The translations under genes and the position numbers were made by a program. From NCBI RefSeq assembly GCF_002008365.1, contig NZ_MRDL01000036.1:547676-611675 (forward strand): 64,000 bases of DNA, given 5' to 3'. Below the pieces are notes generated by a model that saw only the letters and a list, made by a program, of their open reading frames with translations, was not told the DNA's origin and did no database searches. Of the stretch, positions 8,347-20,496 are shown one piece after another; within the stretch, counting starts at the first letter, position 1; each line of letters begins with the position of its first letter. The stretch comes from Rhizobium leguminosarum bv. viciae USDA 2370 (lineage in GTDB: Bacteria > Pseudomonadota > Alphaproteobacteria > Rhizobiales > Rhizobiaceae).

Positions 8347-8844
8347 ATGACAATCGAGGACGATCTCAGCCGGATCGCGGAGCAGGAGAAAGTCCTGAGC
8401 TTCGACGCTTTCGACCTGACGACGGCATGGCAACTCGGCAAGCTCCTGCAGGAACTCGCCACCGAGCGCGGCCTCGGCATCGCGATCGACGTGACCCTGC
8501 ATTCGATGCCGGTCTTCTATGCGGCACTCCCGGGTGTCACGCCCGACAACGTCAACTGGGTGCGCCGCAAGCGCAATATGGTGCTGCGTTATTTCCGCAG
8601 CAGCTACGCTTCCGGCCTGAAGCTGCAGAAGGACGGCAAGACGGTCGAGGATAACGGGCTTTCCGGCGCCGACTATGCGCCGCATGGCGGCAGTTTCCCG
8701 ATCAACGTCAAGGGCACCGGCTGCATCGGCGCCGTCACCGTCTCAGGACTGCCGCAGCGTGACGACCATAATCTCGCGGTCGAAGCGCTGGCGCTGATGC
8801 TGGCGAAGGATCTGGATACGCTCCGGCTCGCCCCGCTGCTTTGA
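8347..8844 (+). CDS. heme-degrading domain / UPF0303 family protein
   Basis: 165-residue cytosolic protein of the UPF0303 group within the GlcG/HbpS (DUF336) fold family. The family signature HGGSFPINVKGTGCIGAVTVSGLPQRDDH fills the C-terminal half (quoted in pieces: HGGSFPINV, GTGCIGAVTVSGLPQ, DDH). Some relatives bind heme or corrinoids, others are of unknown role. ATG 8347 is preferred over an in-frame start at 8305, since it begins exactly with the family N-terminus MTIEDDLSRI. It appears monocistronic and no regulator is adjacent. Confidence 0.8.
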   Translation: MTIEDDLSRIAEQEKVLSFDAFDLTTAWQLGKLLQELATERGLGIAIDVTLHSMPVFYAALPGVTPDNVNWVRRKRNMVLRYFRSSYASGLKLQKDGKTVEDNGLSGADYAPHGGSFPINVKGTGCIGAVTVSGLPQRDDHNLAVEALALMLAKDLDTLRLAPLL

Positions 8845-8976
8845 TGCGGTTTCTTCCGCCGTAATTTTGACAGAAAAAAGCCATGAAAACTGCAAATTTG
8901 CGTCGCCGTGACGGTGACGCGGGCTTGTCGTGCGGCTAAGCTGCGGCATCGCACTCCTCATCTTACCCGGGACGCC

Positions 8977-9600
8977 ATGATCCGCTTGTTTCTTGCGCTT
9001 GCCGCCACCATCGGCTTCGGTCTTTTGCTTGCCTCCTGCAACACGCTTTCCAAGGAGGAATGCGTCGCCGCCGACTGGCGGGTGATCGGCGAGAGCGACG
9101 GGGCGGCGGGCTACGAGCCGCAACAGCGCTTCGCCGCACATGCGAAATCCTGCGAGCGGGTCAAGATCGTACCCGATCAGACGATCTGGTTTCAGGGATA
9201 TCAGGCCGGTCTGGTGCGCTACTGCACGCCGCTCAGCGGGCTTGCGCGCGGCCAGGCGGGCAGCGGCTATGCCAATGTCTGCCCGCCCGAGACCGCGCCG
9301 GGTTTCCTGCGTGGCTTCGGCCTCGGCAGCAAGCAGCACGAGCTGCAGGCACGCCTCAGCTCGATGCAGAGCGATTATAGCAATAAGGAAACTGAAATCG
9401 ACGAGCTTTCCGACAAGCTGAGGGATGCCAAGGATGGCGACCGCTCGGAACTGCGCCGGCGGACCGAGGATCTCGAAGACGACATGCACGACATCCGCCG
9501 CGACCAGCGCGACGTGCAGGACGATCTCGACCGCGTCAGCGAGGATGTCGAGTGGTTCCAGCGCAACCCGAGTGCCGAACTGCCGGCGCCAGGCTACTGA
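8977..9600 (+). CDS. DUF2799 lipoprotein with C-terminal coiled coil
   Basis: 207-residue predicted lipoprotein. A hydrophobic signal (MIRLFLALAATIGFGLLLAS) ends at a lipobox-like cysteine, LLASCNTL, with Cys20 or 21 the attachment residue. The following part (CVAADWRVIGESDGAAGY, then YCTPLSGL and GYANVCP) matches DUF2799. The last 80 residues are highly charged with heptad spacing (RRRTEDLEDDMHDIRRDQRD) and probably form a coiled coil. Role unknown; location is likely the outer-membrane inner leaflet. The start is ATG 8977. It has no operon partner. Confidence 0.8.
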   Translation: MIRLFLALAATIGFGLLLASCNTLSKEECVAADWRVIGESDGAAGYEPQQRFAAHAKSCERVKIVPDQTIWFQGYQAGLVRYCTPLSGLARGQAGSGYANVCPPETAPGFLRGFGLGSKQHELQARLSSMQSDYSNKETEIDELSDKLRDAKDGDRSELRRRTEDLEDDMHDIRRDQRDVQDDLDRVSEDVEWFQRNPSAELPAPGY

Positions 9601-9603
9601 TCC

Positions 9604-9647
9604 TTACAGCGCCGCGCGTCGTTTTGGACGCGCAAAGGACGCTGTAA
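9604..9647. repeat. 44-nt palindromic repeat, copy A
   Basis: Outer arms TTACAGCG/CGCTGTAA and inner arms GCGCGTC/GACGCGC form a bulged hairpin with an unpaired AAA on one side. An inverted copy of the same 44-nt length lies at 40507-40550. The two copies differ at six positions, four of which form two compensated base pairs. It sits between convergent genes and may also end transcripts. Confidence 0.8.
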
Positions 9648-9657
9648 TTAAATAGTT

Positions 9658-9707
9658 AGAGCATGATGTCGTCCGAAAACCGCTCGCACTTTTCGGCATC
9701 ATGCTCT
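9658..9707. repeat. palindrome with AGAGCATGATG / CATCATGCTCT arms
   Basis: Perfect 11-bp outer arms at 9658-9668 and 9697-9707 enclose a second inverted pair, CCGAAAA (9673-9679) and TTTTCGG (9690-9696). It lies 10 bp after the 44-nt repeat, between convergent genes. The element at 40444-40493 has a related design with CGAAAAT/ATTTTCG inner arms, and there too it stands beside the 44-nt repeat. Confidence 0.7.
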
Positions 9708-9710
9708 GCT

Positions 9711-10970
9711 TCAGAGCTTCCCGCCGGCCTCGGCGATGCCCTTTGTCAGGCTGCCGGTCGCCGGGAAGAGCGGGATGAGGCAGGCCTGCAGGGCGTGATA
9801 GATATCGCCCTTGCCGGGGAACAGCGAGTGTGAGGGGACGAGATCTTCCGTCAGCTCCTCGTGCCAGCCGCCATTCTTGTGATCGATGAAGGCGCGTTCG
9901 ATCACGTTCCAGATCTTGCGGTAGCTCTCTTCATGGAAATCGCTCGGCAGGTGCTCGTTGAGGAAATGCGCGGCGGCCGCACCTTCGCAGGCTGGCCACC
10001 AGAGCTTGTTGCGCTTGGCGGGCTTGTCGTCCCAATCGAGCGTATAGAAGAAGCCGCCCTTGTCGTTATCCCAGCCGAGCGCCATGGATAGCGCAAAGAG
10101 CGCCTTGGCCGCATCCGGCATCCATTCGATGCGTTTGCCGCCGAGCGCCCAGAGCTGCAGGATGAGGCGGGCCCATTCCAGCCAGTGGCCGGGCGTCGTG
10201 CCGGCCGGGCGGAACATTTCGTTCGGATGATAGTACGTCTTGTCGAGATTCCATTCGGCGTCGAAATGCTCGGCGACGCGCCAGTCGACCGAACCGGCGG
10301 CGCGGCGGATGACGAGATCGGCGATACTTTCGGCCTTGGTCAGATAGTCCCGGTCGCCGGTGGCTTCGAAGGCGGCCATCAGCGCTTCGGTCAGGTGCAT
10401 ATTAGAGTTCTGGCCGCGATAGGCGCCGCCATCGAACGGCTGCCAGTCGGCGGTGAATTCCTCGGCGATCGCGCCGTGATTCGCTTCCCAGAACTTCGTG
10501 TTCAGGATCTCGGTGATATCATCAAGCATGCCGTCGGCAAGCGGATGGCCGATCGTCTTTGCGGCTGAGGCGGCAAGCAACACGAAAGCATGGCCATAGC
10601 CCTGCTTGTTGGAATCGACGGGACCATCATTGTTCAGGGACCAGAAATAACCGCCATTTTTCCGGTCGCGATGATGGTTCCAGATATAGTCCATGCCGTG
10701 GTCGACGACATCGGCAGCACCAGGACGGCCGAGCAGGGCGCCGATCGAGAAGCAATGCACGGCGCGCGCGGCGATATGGATGCCGCGGACCTGGCCCTCG
10801 GCGTCGAGCGGCCCGCCTTCGTCGTCGAGATCGTAGAAACCGCCCTTGGGGTTGACCGAATTGTGCTGGAAGAAATCGAAAAGACCGTTCGCCTGGGTCA
10901 GCAGCCAGTCGCGATGATAGGCGCGGGTCGTCCAGTTTCCAAGCGCGGCGTTGCCGGTTGCGGGTGCCAT
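9711..10970 (-). CDS. AGE-family sugar epimerase/isomerase
   Basis: 419-residue protein of the N-acylglucosamine 2-epimerase (AGE) superfamily, an (alpha/alpha)6 barrel. Conserved pieces include GGFYDLDDEG near the N-terminus, HCFSIGALLG, GYGHAFVLLAASAA, NSNMHLTEALMAAFEATGD and PGHWLEWARLIL. Such enzymes isomerise mannose/fructose, mannose-6-phosphate or N-acylated hexosamines; the exact sugar is not decided by sequence. ATG 10970 has GAGGAG just before it on the minus strand, so the longer frame to 11072 is rejected. It is divergent from metH, but the palindrome at 11079-11098 lies about 110 bp from this start and need not control it. Confidence 0.88.
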   Translation of the reverse strand: MAPATGNAALGNWTTRAYHRDWLLTQANGLFDFFQHNSVNPKGGFYDLDDEGGPLDAEGQVRGIHIAARAVHCFSIGALLGRPGAADVVDHGMDYIWNHHRDRKNGGYFWSLNNDGPVDSNKQGYGHAFVLLAASAAKTIGHPLADGMLDDITEILNTKFWEANHGAIAEEFTADWQPFDGGAYRGQNSNMHLTEALMAAFEATGDRDYLTKAESIADLVIRRAAGSVDWRVAEHFDAEWNLDKTYYHPNEMFRPAGTTPGHWLEWARLILQLWALGGKRIEWMPDAAKALFALSMALGWDNDKGGFFYTLDWDDKPAKRNKLWWPACEGAAAAHFLNEHLPSDFHEESYRKIWNVIERAFIDHKNGGWHEELTEDLVPSHSLFPGKGDIYHALQACLIPLFPATGSLTKGIAEAGGKL

Positions 10971-11075
10971 GATGCTCCTCCGATTTCGTGCACAAGCGTC
11001 GCAAACGCCTATATAGAGGTCGGGCAAGCCTGTCATCCGGCGAGATTTGCAAAGCACGAAATCGACAGGCATATA

Positions 11076-11104
11076 TTGACATAAAGATATCTTTATGTGA
11101 TTTG
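11076..11104 (+). promoter_or_regulatory. metH promoter with SahR-type operator
   Basis: ACATAAAGATATCTTTATGT at 11079-11098 is a perfect 20-bp palindrome. A TTGACA -35-like box (11076-11081) overlaps its left edge, so a bound protein would block RNA polymerase. The same core recurs at 49884-49899 in front of the ArsR-methyltransferase gene. The -10 box is not clear. Confidence 0.75.
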
Positions 11105-11138
11105 GAAGTCTGGTCTTACGACGTCAAGGAGCCCTCCC

Positions 11139-14912
<3,774 letters not shown>

Positions 14913-14956
14913 CCAGCCGTTTGGCGTCGTCCGCTGATAAAGTGATTCAAGAAACG

Positions 14957-14991
14957 ATGGAGCCGGAAAGTGATTCACTTTCCGGCTCCAT
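14957..14991 (+). terminator. long perfect inverted repeat after metH
   Basis: 17-nt arms (14957-14973 and 14975-14991, ATGGAGCCGGAAAGTGA and its complement) flank a single central base. The sequence GCTTTT follows. It lies between convergent metH and the UTRA regulator, so it may terminate metH. AAAGTGATTCA from the centre is repeated at 14938-14948. Confidence 0.6.
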
Positions 14992-15046
14992 GCTTTTGAA
15001 AATCAAGAAGATTATTCCTTGGAGCCGATGCTGTCGGCTTTGCGGT

Positions 15047-15811
15047 TCAAGTCACCGCGATCGTCAACTCCGCGACGAAATCATAGGCGTCGCCGCGATA
15101 GAGCGAGCGGGTGAATTCGACGGCGCGGCCTGAGCCGAGATAGGAGATACGCTCGATCGACAGGCCGGCCGCACCCACGGAGACGCCGAGAAGCTGGGCA
15201 TCGGCTTCCTTCATGTTGGTCGCCGAGATGCGCTGCACGGCGCGCACAGGGCGAACCTGGAGGCGTTCGAGTTCGGCATAGAGTGAATTGGTGACGGCTG
15301 AGGGATCGGGCAGGAATTCGCCGGAGACGCTAGCGTTCTCGATCGCCAGCGGCTGGTCGTCGGCGATGCGCAGGCGGGAGAGGCGCGAAACCTTGACGTC
15401 GGTACCGAGGCCAAGGATCATCATCTCGTCGGGCGAGGGGGTGTGGATGCCCTTGTGCAGCCATTCGGAGCGGGAGGACATGCCGCGGCGCGCCATATCC
15501 TCAGTAAAGGAGGTGAGCTGCGACAGGCGTTGCTCGACCTTGGAGACCGGCTTGGCGACGAAGGTGCCCGAGCCGTGGCGGCGCACCAGCAGGCCGTCGG
15601 CGACAAGATCGTCGATCGCCTTTCGCACGGTGACGCGGCTGACGGCGGCGAATTCGGCGATGTCACGTTCCGGCGGCAGCGCATCGCCGTGGCCGAGCGT
15701 GCCGGTGCGCACGGCCTCTTCGAGCATGCGGCGCAGCTTGACGTAGAGCGGGCCGGTGCCGGCAGCCTGCAGGCGCTCCAGGGACAGGATGGTAGCGAGG
15801 TCGTCGCTCAT
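15047..15811 (-). CDS. GntR-family regulator, HutC/UTRA type (NagQ-like)
   Basis: 254-residue regulator. The N-terminal winged helix includes LPPERDIAEFAAVSRVTVRK and VRRHGSGTFVA (residues about 45-86); the rest is a UTRA sugar- or effector-binding domain. Its ATG overlaps the stop of the upstream kinase gene (ATGA, 15808-15811), so the two form one unit. The partner genes, a BadF-type sugar kinase and a divergent sugar ABC importer, suggest an amino-sugar effector such as GlcNAc-6-phosphate, as for NagQ/NagR. Repeated TGGTAT elements at 16733-16749 and 16861-16875 are candidate binding sites. Confidence 0.88.
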   Translation of the reverse strand: MSDDLATILSLERLQAAGTGPLYVKLRRMLEEAVRTGTLGHGDALPPERDIAEFAAVSRVTVRKAIDDLVADGLLVRRHGSGTFVAKPVSKVEQRLSQLTSFTEDMARRGMSSRSEWLHKGIHTPSPDEMMILGLGTDVKVSRLSRLRIADDQPLAIENASVSGEFLPDPSAVTNSLYAELERLQVRPVRAVQRISATNMKEADAQLLGVSVGAAGLSIERISYLGSGRAVEFTRSLYRGDAYDFVAELTIAVT

Positions 15812-16692
15812 GCCGCACCTCTCTGTCGGTCGTTCAGGAGCTTCACCGCAAGTTCCACCGCGCCGTGCAAGGCATCGTTCTTCGGTCTGGCAAGCAGCGG
15901 CCTGTAGCGTTCGGAAAGCCAGGGTTCATAGGCTTCGGCAAGACCTCCGAGCAGGCAGATCGACGGGCATTCGGGCCAGAGCAGCGCGTCGAGGCTTTCG
16001 CCGATCGCCGTTGCGGCATCCGTAACGATGCCGACCGCGACGGCATCGCCCTTGGCCGCATGCTGGAAGACGATCGGTGCGTAGCGGGCAAAGTCCTTCG
16101 GTCTTGCCGAATGCGCGAATTCGACGATGCGCTCCGGATCATTGCCGTATTCGGCCATGACCGCTTCGGTGATCGGCGATGCCGGGCGCACTCCGTCGTG
16201 GGCGAGCAGCGATCGTTCCAGGAGGTCACGGCCGAGGCGGGCGCCGCTTGCCTGGTCGCCGACGACGAAACCCCAGCCGCCGATGCCATTCAGTCGGCCA
16301 TCCCTACGGGCGTTATAGACCGAGCCGGTGCCGAAGGCGCCGACGATGCCGTCGGCATCGCCGAGCGCGCCCTGCAGCGCGATCAGCGCATCGGTGACGA
16401 CGCGGCCTTCGGCGAAGGGCAGGGCCTTTTCGATTCGCCTGCCGTAATCCCCGACATTGGCGCCGGCGACGCCGACGACGGCTGCGACGGAGGAAATGGT
16501 TTCTGCAGCAAGCCCGGCATCGCGCAGCGCCTGCCGGGCGGATTCAACGATATTGAGAAGAGAGTTTTCGAGATCCGACAGAATGTTGGCAGGGCCTGCC
16601 TTGCCGCGGCCGATGATATTGCCGTTTCTGTCCGCGACCGCGGCTCGGCAGCTCGTTCCGCCGCCGTCTATGCCGATTGCAAGCTCCGTCAT
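15808..16692 (-). CDS. BadF/BcrA-family ATPase, probable N-acetylglucosamine kinase
   Basis: 294-residue ASKHA-fold kinase. The phosphate-1 motif IGIDGGGTSCRAAVAD starts at residue 5; the second glycine-rich segment is GIVGAFGTGSVYNAR (about 128-142), followed by GGWGFVVGDQASGARLG, a signature of the BadF/GlcNAc-kinase branch. The adenosine motif is CLLGGLAEAY. It would phosphorylate a (N-acetyl)hexosamine entering through the neighbouring importer. ATG 16692 is preferred to 16719 because GGAGG precedes it. The stop overlaps the start of the UTRA regulator. The substrate assignment is inference from family and context. Confidence 0.83.
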   Translation of the reverse strand: MTELAIGIDGGGTSCRAAVADRNGNIIGRGKAGPANILSDLENSLLNIVESARQALRDAGLAAETISSVAAVVGVAGANVGDYGRRIEKALPFAEGRVVTDALIALQGALGDADGIVGAFGTGSVYNARRDGRLNGIGGWGFVVGDQASGARLGRDLLERSLLAHDGVRPASPITEAVMAEYGNDPERIVEFAHSARPKDFARYAPIVFQHAAKGDAVAVGIVTDAATAIGESLDALLWPECPSICLLGGLAEAYEPWLSERYRPLLARPKNDALHGAVELAVKLLNDRQRGAA

Positions 16693-17224
16693 CGGGCCTC
16701 CGAATATGCCGTTCCCCATGTTTTTTACTACAATACCAAAAAAATACCATTTACCAAGTAGGAATGAAGGAGAAAATCAATCTTTTTATCTTATTGATTT
16801 TACTTGATAAAATTTTTTAATGAATTTTTGGCAGCGAAAAAGTTAAATTCGGCTGGACAATTGGTATTTTTTTGGCCTTAATTCGATCAAAGGGAACAGC
16901 GTTTCGAAGCCCACGAAAACCGGCAGTAAAGCCAAGCCGGAACCGCTTCGAGGATGATTGCAAGGACACCTGCCGGCCCGTGTGGCCAGTGGTTGAGTTC
17001 AGGCATCCATCGGCTTTCCCTCGTCATTTCGCCACGCCCGGTGCAGGCCACCGGGAAGGCGCGCACTTCCGGCCGCAGGCGATCCGCCTTTGCGTCCACG
17101 AGCTTTCGGGGCCGGCAGTCGCTGGCGGTCCTCCAAGGGGCATTGGGGTGTTTCCTCAGACACGCCAATTGCTTGTTTCAGATCGAAAAACGGCGCCTTC
17201 GGCGCCTGACAACAGGAGAGGGAA
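16693..17224. promoter_or_regulatory. 532-bp divergent control region, TGGTAT operators
   Basis: No gene is supported here. An AT-rich stretch (16721-16880) holds two similar elements in opposite orientation: ATACCA twice with an 11-bp period at 16733-16749, and TTGGTATTTTTTTGG at 16861-16875. They are candidate sites for the adjacent UTRA regulator, one close to each divergent promoter. A small hairpin GGCGCC-TTC-GGCGCC (17192-17206) sits just before the ribosome site of the binding-protein gene. The GC-rich 16900-17180 part shows nothing recognisable. Confidence 0.55.
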
Positions 17225-18481
17225 ATGAAAAACACTGCTCTGAAAAGCTTGCTGCTTGCCTCTAGCCTGCTGACGCCGGCAGGTCTCGTCCATGCCGCCG
17301 ACGTCACGCTGACGCTCGAAAGCTGGCGTAACGACGACCTGCAGATCTGGCAGGAAAAGATCATTCCGGCGTTCGAAGCCAAGAACCCGGGCATCAAGAT
17401 CGTCTTCTCGCCGACCGCGCCGACCGAATACAATGCTTCGCTGAACGCCAAGCTCGATGCCGGTTCCGCAGGCGACATCATCACCTGCCGTCCGTTCACC
17501 TCGCTCGAGCTCTTCAACAAGAAACAGCTCGTCGACATCACCAGCCTGCCGGGCATGGAGAACTTCTCTCCGGTCGCCAAGGCCGCCTGGGCGACCGACG
17601 ATGGCAAGTCGACCTTCTGCGTGCCGATGGCATCGGTCATCCACGGTTTCATCTACAACAAGGATGCCTTCGATAAGCTCGGCATCTCCGTGCCGAAGAC
17701 GCAGGACGAGTTCTACGCAGCGCTCGACAAGATCAAGGCCGACGGCACCTACATCCCGCTCGCCATGGGCACCAAGGATCTCTGGGAGGCCGCCACCATG
17801 GGCTACCAGAATATCGGCCCGAACTACTGGAAGGGTGAGGAAGGCCGTAAGGCCTTGATCGAAGGCAAGCAGAAGCTGACCGACGCCGAATGGGTCAAGC
17901 CCTATGAAGAGCTTGCCAAGTGGAAGCCCTATCTCGGCGACGGTTTCGAAGCCCAGACCTATTCGGACAGCCAGAATCTCTTCACGCTCGGCCGTGCCGC
18001 CATCTACCCGGCCGGTTCGTGGGAAATCTCGCTGTTCAACAGCCAGGCCCAGTTCAAGATGGGCGCCTTCCCGCCGCCGGTTCCGAAGGCCGGTGACACC
18101 GGCTACATCTCCGACCATCCGGACATCGGCGTCGCCTTGAACGCGAAGAGCACCCATGCCGAGGAAGCCAAGAAGTTCCTCAGTTGGGTTGCTTCGCCTG
18201 AGTTCGCCGACATCTATGCGAACTCGCTGCCGGGCTTCTTCAGCCTGAACTCCACCCCGGTCAAGATGTCCGATCCGCTCGCTCAGGAGTTCGTCTCCTG
18301 GCGCGGCCCGTACAAGTCGACCATGCGCTCGACCTATCAGATCCTGTCGCGCGGCACGCCGAACCTCGAAAACGAGACCTGGGTCGAATCGGCCAATGTG
18401 ATCAACGGCACGGATACGCCTGCGGTTGCTGCCGAAAAGCTCCAGAAGGGCCTCGACAGCTGGTACAAGCCGGCCAAGTGA
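17225..18481 (+). CDS. sugar ABC transporter substrate-binding protein (family 1)
   Basis: 418-residue periplasmic protein with a Sec signal (MKNTALKSLLLASSLLTPAG, probable cut after VHAA). The mature part opens with LTLESWRNDDLQIWQEKIIP and FEAKNPGIKIVF, typical of family 1 carbohydrate-binding proteins. Aromatic residues suited to sugar stacking are frequent. The ATG follows AGGAGAGGG. It leads an operon with two permeases, a dehydrogenase and an ATPase, opposite an amino-sugar-type kinase and UTRA regulator, so a GlcNAc-like sugar or oligosaccharide is likely. A GC hairpin follows the gene. Confidence 0.92.
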   Translation: MKNTALKSLLLASSLLTPAGLVHAADVTLTLESWRNDDLQIWQEKIIPAFEAKNPGIKIVFSPTAPTEYNASLNAKLDAGSAGDIITCRPFTSLELFNKKQLVDITSLPGMENFSPVAKAAWATDDGKSTFCVPMASVIHGFIYNKDAFDKLGISVPKTQDEFYAALDKIKADGTYIPLAMGTKDLWEAATMGYQNIGPNYWKGEEGRKALIEGKQKLTDAEWVKPYEELAKWKPYLGDGFEAQTYSDSQNLFTLGRAAIYPAGSWEISLFNSQAQFKMGAFPPPVPKAGDTGYISDHPDIGVALNAKSTHAEEAKKFLSWVASPEFADIYANSLPGFFSLNSTPVKMSDPLAQEFVSWRGPYKSTMRSTYQILSRGTPNLENETWVESANVINGTDTPAVAAEKLQKGLDSWYKPAK

Positions 18482-18488
18482 TGTGATC

Positions 18489-18510
18489 AGGGGCGGCGTT
18501 TGCCGCCCCT
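18489..18510 (+). terminator. hairpin after the sugar-binding-protein gene
   Basis: AGGGGCGGC pairs with GCCGCCCCT around GTTT, starting 8 bases after the stop codon. There is no T-run, so it more likely stabilises the upstream mRNA or gives partial attenuation before the permeases. Confidence 0.5.
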
Positions 18511-18524
18511 CGTCCGGCCTGCTG

Positions 18525-18640
18525 GCCACCTTCTCCCGCTTGCGGGGAGAAGGAGACTCGCAGCGACCTCCCAGCCCGACATGGCATTTCAGCAGGGCAC
18601 GTTCCTTCTCCCCGCAGCCGGAGAGAAGGGCAGGGTGAGG
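18525..18640. repeat. RIME-like mosaic element between binding protein and permease
   Basis: Contains CCTTCTCCCGCTTGCGGGGAGAAGG as an inverted pair (arms CCTTCTCCC and GGGGAGAAGG) at 18529-18552 and a second CCTTCTCCCCGC block near 18601. The same building blocks occur at 4960-5001 and 32295-32427. All three lie inside operons. Confidence 0.55.
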
Positions 18641-18699
18641 CGCAATGTTTTCCATCTGTGCTGCGCCTTGCGGCCAGTCGACAAGAACAGGCAAAAGCC

Positions 18700-19647
18700 A
18701 TGAGCGAAACCGACAACGCGGTCGATATCGTCCCGATCAGGCGCCCGGTGCGCTGGCACATCTTCGTCTTCATGCTGCCGGCCCTGATCGTCTATTCCGC
18801 CGTCATGGTGCTGCCCCTTATCGAAACGCTCCGGTTGTCGCTCTACAATACGGTCGACGGGCAGCCGGCCTTCGTCGGACTGGCGAATTTTAAAGTGCTG
18901 TTCGGCGATGCGCGCTGGGCGCGCGATTTCTGGAATGCCCTTGTCAATAACCTGATCTTCTTTGCCATCCACATGTGCGTGCAGAACCCGATCGGCGTGG
19001 CGCTTGCCGCCCTGCTTTCGGTGCCGAAGCTACGCGGCGTCGCCTTCTATCGCACGGCGATGTTCCTGCCGACTCTCCTGTCCTTCGTCATCGTCGGTTT
19101 CATCTGGAAGCTCATCCTCTCGCCGATCTGGGGCGTGGCGCCCTGGATGCTCGATCTCATCGGCTTGAAATTCCTGTTCGCGCCTTGGCTCGGCAAGTCC
19201 GGTTCGGCGCTGATCGCGGTGTCGCTGATCTCGAACTGGCAATATATCGGCATTCCGATGATGCTGATCTATGCCGCACTGCTCAGCATCCCCGAAGAGG
19301 TGATCGAGGCGGCCGAATGCGACGGCATCACCGGCTGGGCCCAGTTCTGGAAAATCAAGCTGCCGCTCATCCTGCCGGCGATCGGCATTATCTCGATCCT
19401 GACTTTCGTCGGCAATTTCAACGCCTTCGACTTGATCTATACCGTGCAGGGGGCGCTTGCCGGGCCTGACATGTCGACCGACATTCTCGGCACGCTGCTC
19501 TACCGCACCTTCTTCGGTTTCCAGCTTCAGCTCGGCGATCGCTCGATGGGCGCGACCATCGCCACGGTGATGTTCCTCATCATCCTCGCCGGCGTCTCGC
19601 TTTATCTGTTCGTCATCCAGCGGCGCATGCGTCGCTACCAGTTCTGA
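18700..19647 (+). CDS. sugar ABC transporter permease 1 (MalF/UgpA type)
   Basis: 315-residue inner-membrane permease with six likely helices. The first runs IFVFMLPALIVYSAVMVLPL after a cytoplasmic N-terminus. The EAA loop is IEAAECDGITGWAQFWKIKL with LPLILPAIG following. ATG 18700 gives a family-typical N-terminus; an in-frame start at 18658 lies in repeat DNA. It works with the next permease as a heterodimer and is probably separated in expression from the binding protein by the hairpin and repeat between them. Confidence 0.92.
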   Translation: MSETDNAVDIVPIRRPVRWHIFVFMLPALIVYSAVMVLPLIETLRLSLYNTVDGQPAFVGLANFKVLFGDARWARDFWNALVNNLIFFAIHMCVQNPIGVALAALLSVPKLRGVAFYRTAMFLPTLLSFVIVGFIWKLILSPIWGVAPWMLDLIGLKFLFAPWLGKSGSALIAVSLISNWQYIGIPMMLIYAALLSIPEEVIEAAECDGITGWAQFWKIKLPLILPAIGIISILTFVGNFNAFDLIYTVQGALAGPDMSTDILGTLLYRTFFGFQLQLGDRSMGATIATVMFLIILAGVSLYLFVIQRRMRRYQF

Positions 19648-19656
19648 GGAGCGCGC

Positions 19657-20496
19657 ATGTCCAAGGCACGCACATCTCCCATCCGCACCGGCCTCGTGCA
19701 TCTGGCGCTGAGCGCCTATACACTGGTCGCGCTGTTTCCGGTGTTTCTGACCATCGTCAACTCGTTCAAGGATCGTGCCTCGATCTTCCGCGAGCCGCTG
19801 ATGATCCCGACGCCATCGACCTTCAGCCTCGTCGGCTATCAGACGGTGCTCGGGCAGGGCGATTTCGCCACCTATTTCCAGAACAGCTTCATCGTCACGA
19901 TCGTCTCGATCCTGCTGGTACTGCTCTTCGGCGCCATGGCGGCCTTCGCGCTCTCGGAGTATCGCTTCCGCGGCAATATGCTGCTTGGTCTCTACATGGC
20001 GATCGGCATCATGATCCCGATCCGTCTCGGCACGGTGGCGATCCTGCAGGGCATGGTGGCGGCCGGCCTCGTCAATACGCTGACGGCGCTGGTCCTCGTC
20101 TATACCGCGCAGGGCATACCGCTGGCGATCTTCATCCTGTCGGAATTCATGCGCACGGTTTCGGACGATCTGAAGAATGCCGGGCGCATCGACGGGCTTT
20201 CCGAATATGCGATCTTCTTCCGCCTGGTGCTGCCGCTGGTGCGCCCTGCGATGGCGACGGTCGCGGTGTTCACGATGATCCCGATCTGGAACGATCTCTG
20301 GTTCCCGCTGATCCTCGCACCCTCCGAGGCCACCAAGACGGTCACGCTCGGCTCGCAGATCTTCATCGGCCAGTTCGTCACCAACTGGAACGCGGTACTG
20401 GCGGCGCTATCGCTGGCGATCCTGCCAATCCTCGTCCTCTACGTCATCTTCTCGCGGCAGCTGATCCGCGGCATCACGTCAGGAGCCGTCAAGTGA
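19657..20496 (+). CDS. sugar ABC transporter permease 2 (MalG/UgpE type)
   Basis: 279-residue permease. It opens with a membrane segment, LALSAYTLVALFPVFLTIVN, and the family motif SFKDRASIF. The EAA-type loop is LKNAGRIDGLSEYAIFFRLV with LPLVRPAMATV. It starts 9 bp after permease 1 and its stop overlaps the GTG start of the oxidoreductase, so the operon continues. The substrate follows from the binding protein: a sugar, likely amino-sugar. Confidence 0.92.
   Translation: MSKARTSPIRTGLVHLALSAYTLVALFPVFLTIVNSFKDRASIFREPLMIPTPSTFSLVGYQTVLGQGDFATYFQNSFIVTIVSILLVLLFGAMAAFALSEYRFRGNMLLGLYMAIGIMIPIRLGTVAILQGMVAAGLVNTLTALVLVYTAQGIPLAIFILSEFMRTVSDDLKNAGRIDGLSEYAIFFRLVLPLVRPAMATVAVFTMIPIWNDLWFPLILAPSEATKTVTLGSQIFIGQFVTNWNAVLAALSLAILPILVLYVIFSRQLIRGITSGAVK

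Noticed and set aside
11099..11138. SAM or SAH riboswitch before metH
   Set aside because: The leader is only about 40 nt and shows no conserved riboswitch core. The palindromic operator explains control better.
16887..17265. Possible small genes in the amino-sugar control region
   Set aside because: Frames on both strands overlap each other, lack ribosome sites, and have no family features.
17156..18694. 512-codon antisense frame over the sugar-binding-protein gene
   Set aside because: Low-complexity shadow composition; covered by a confident plus-strand gene.
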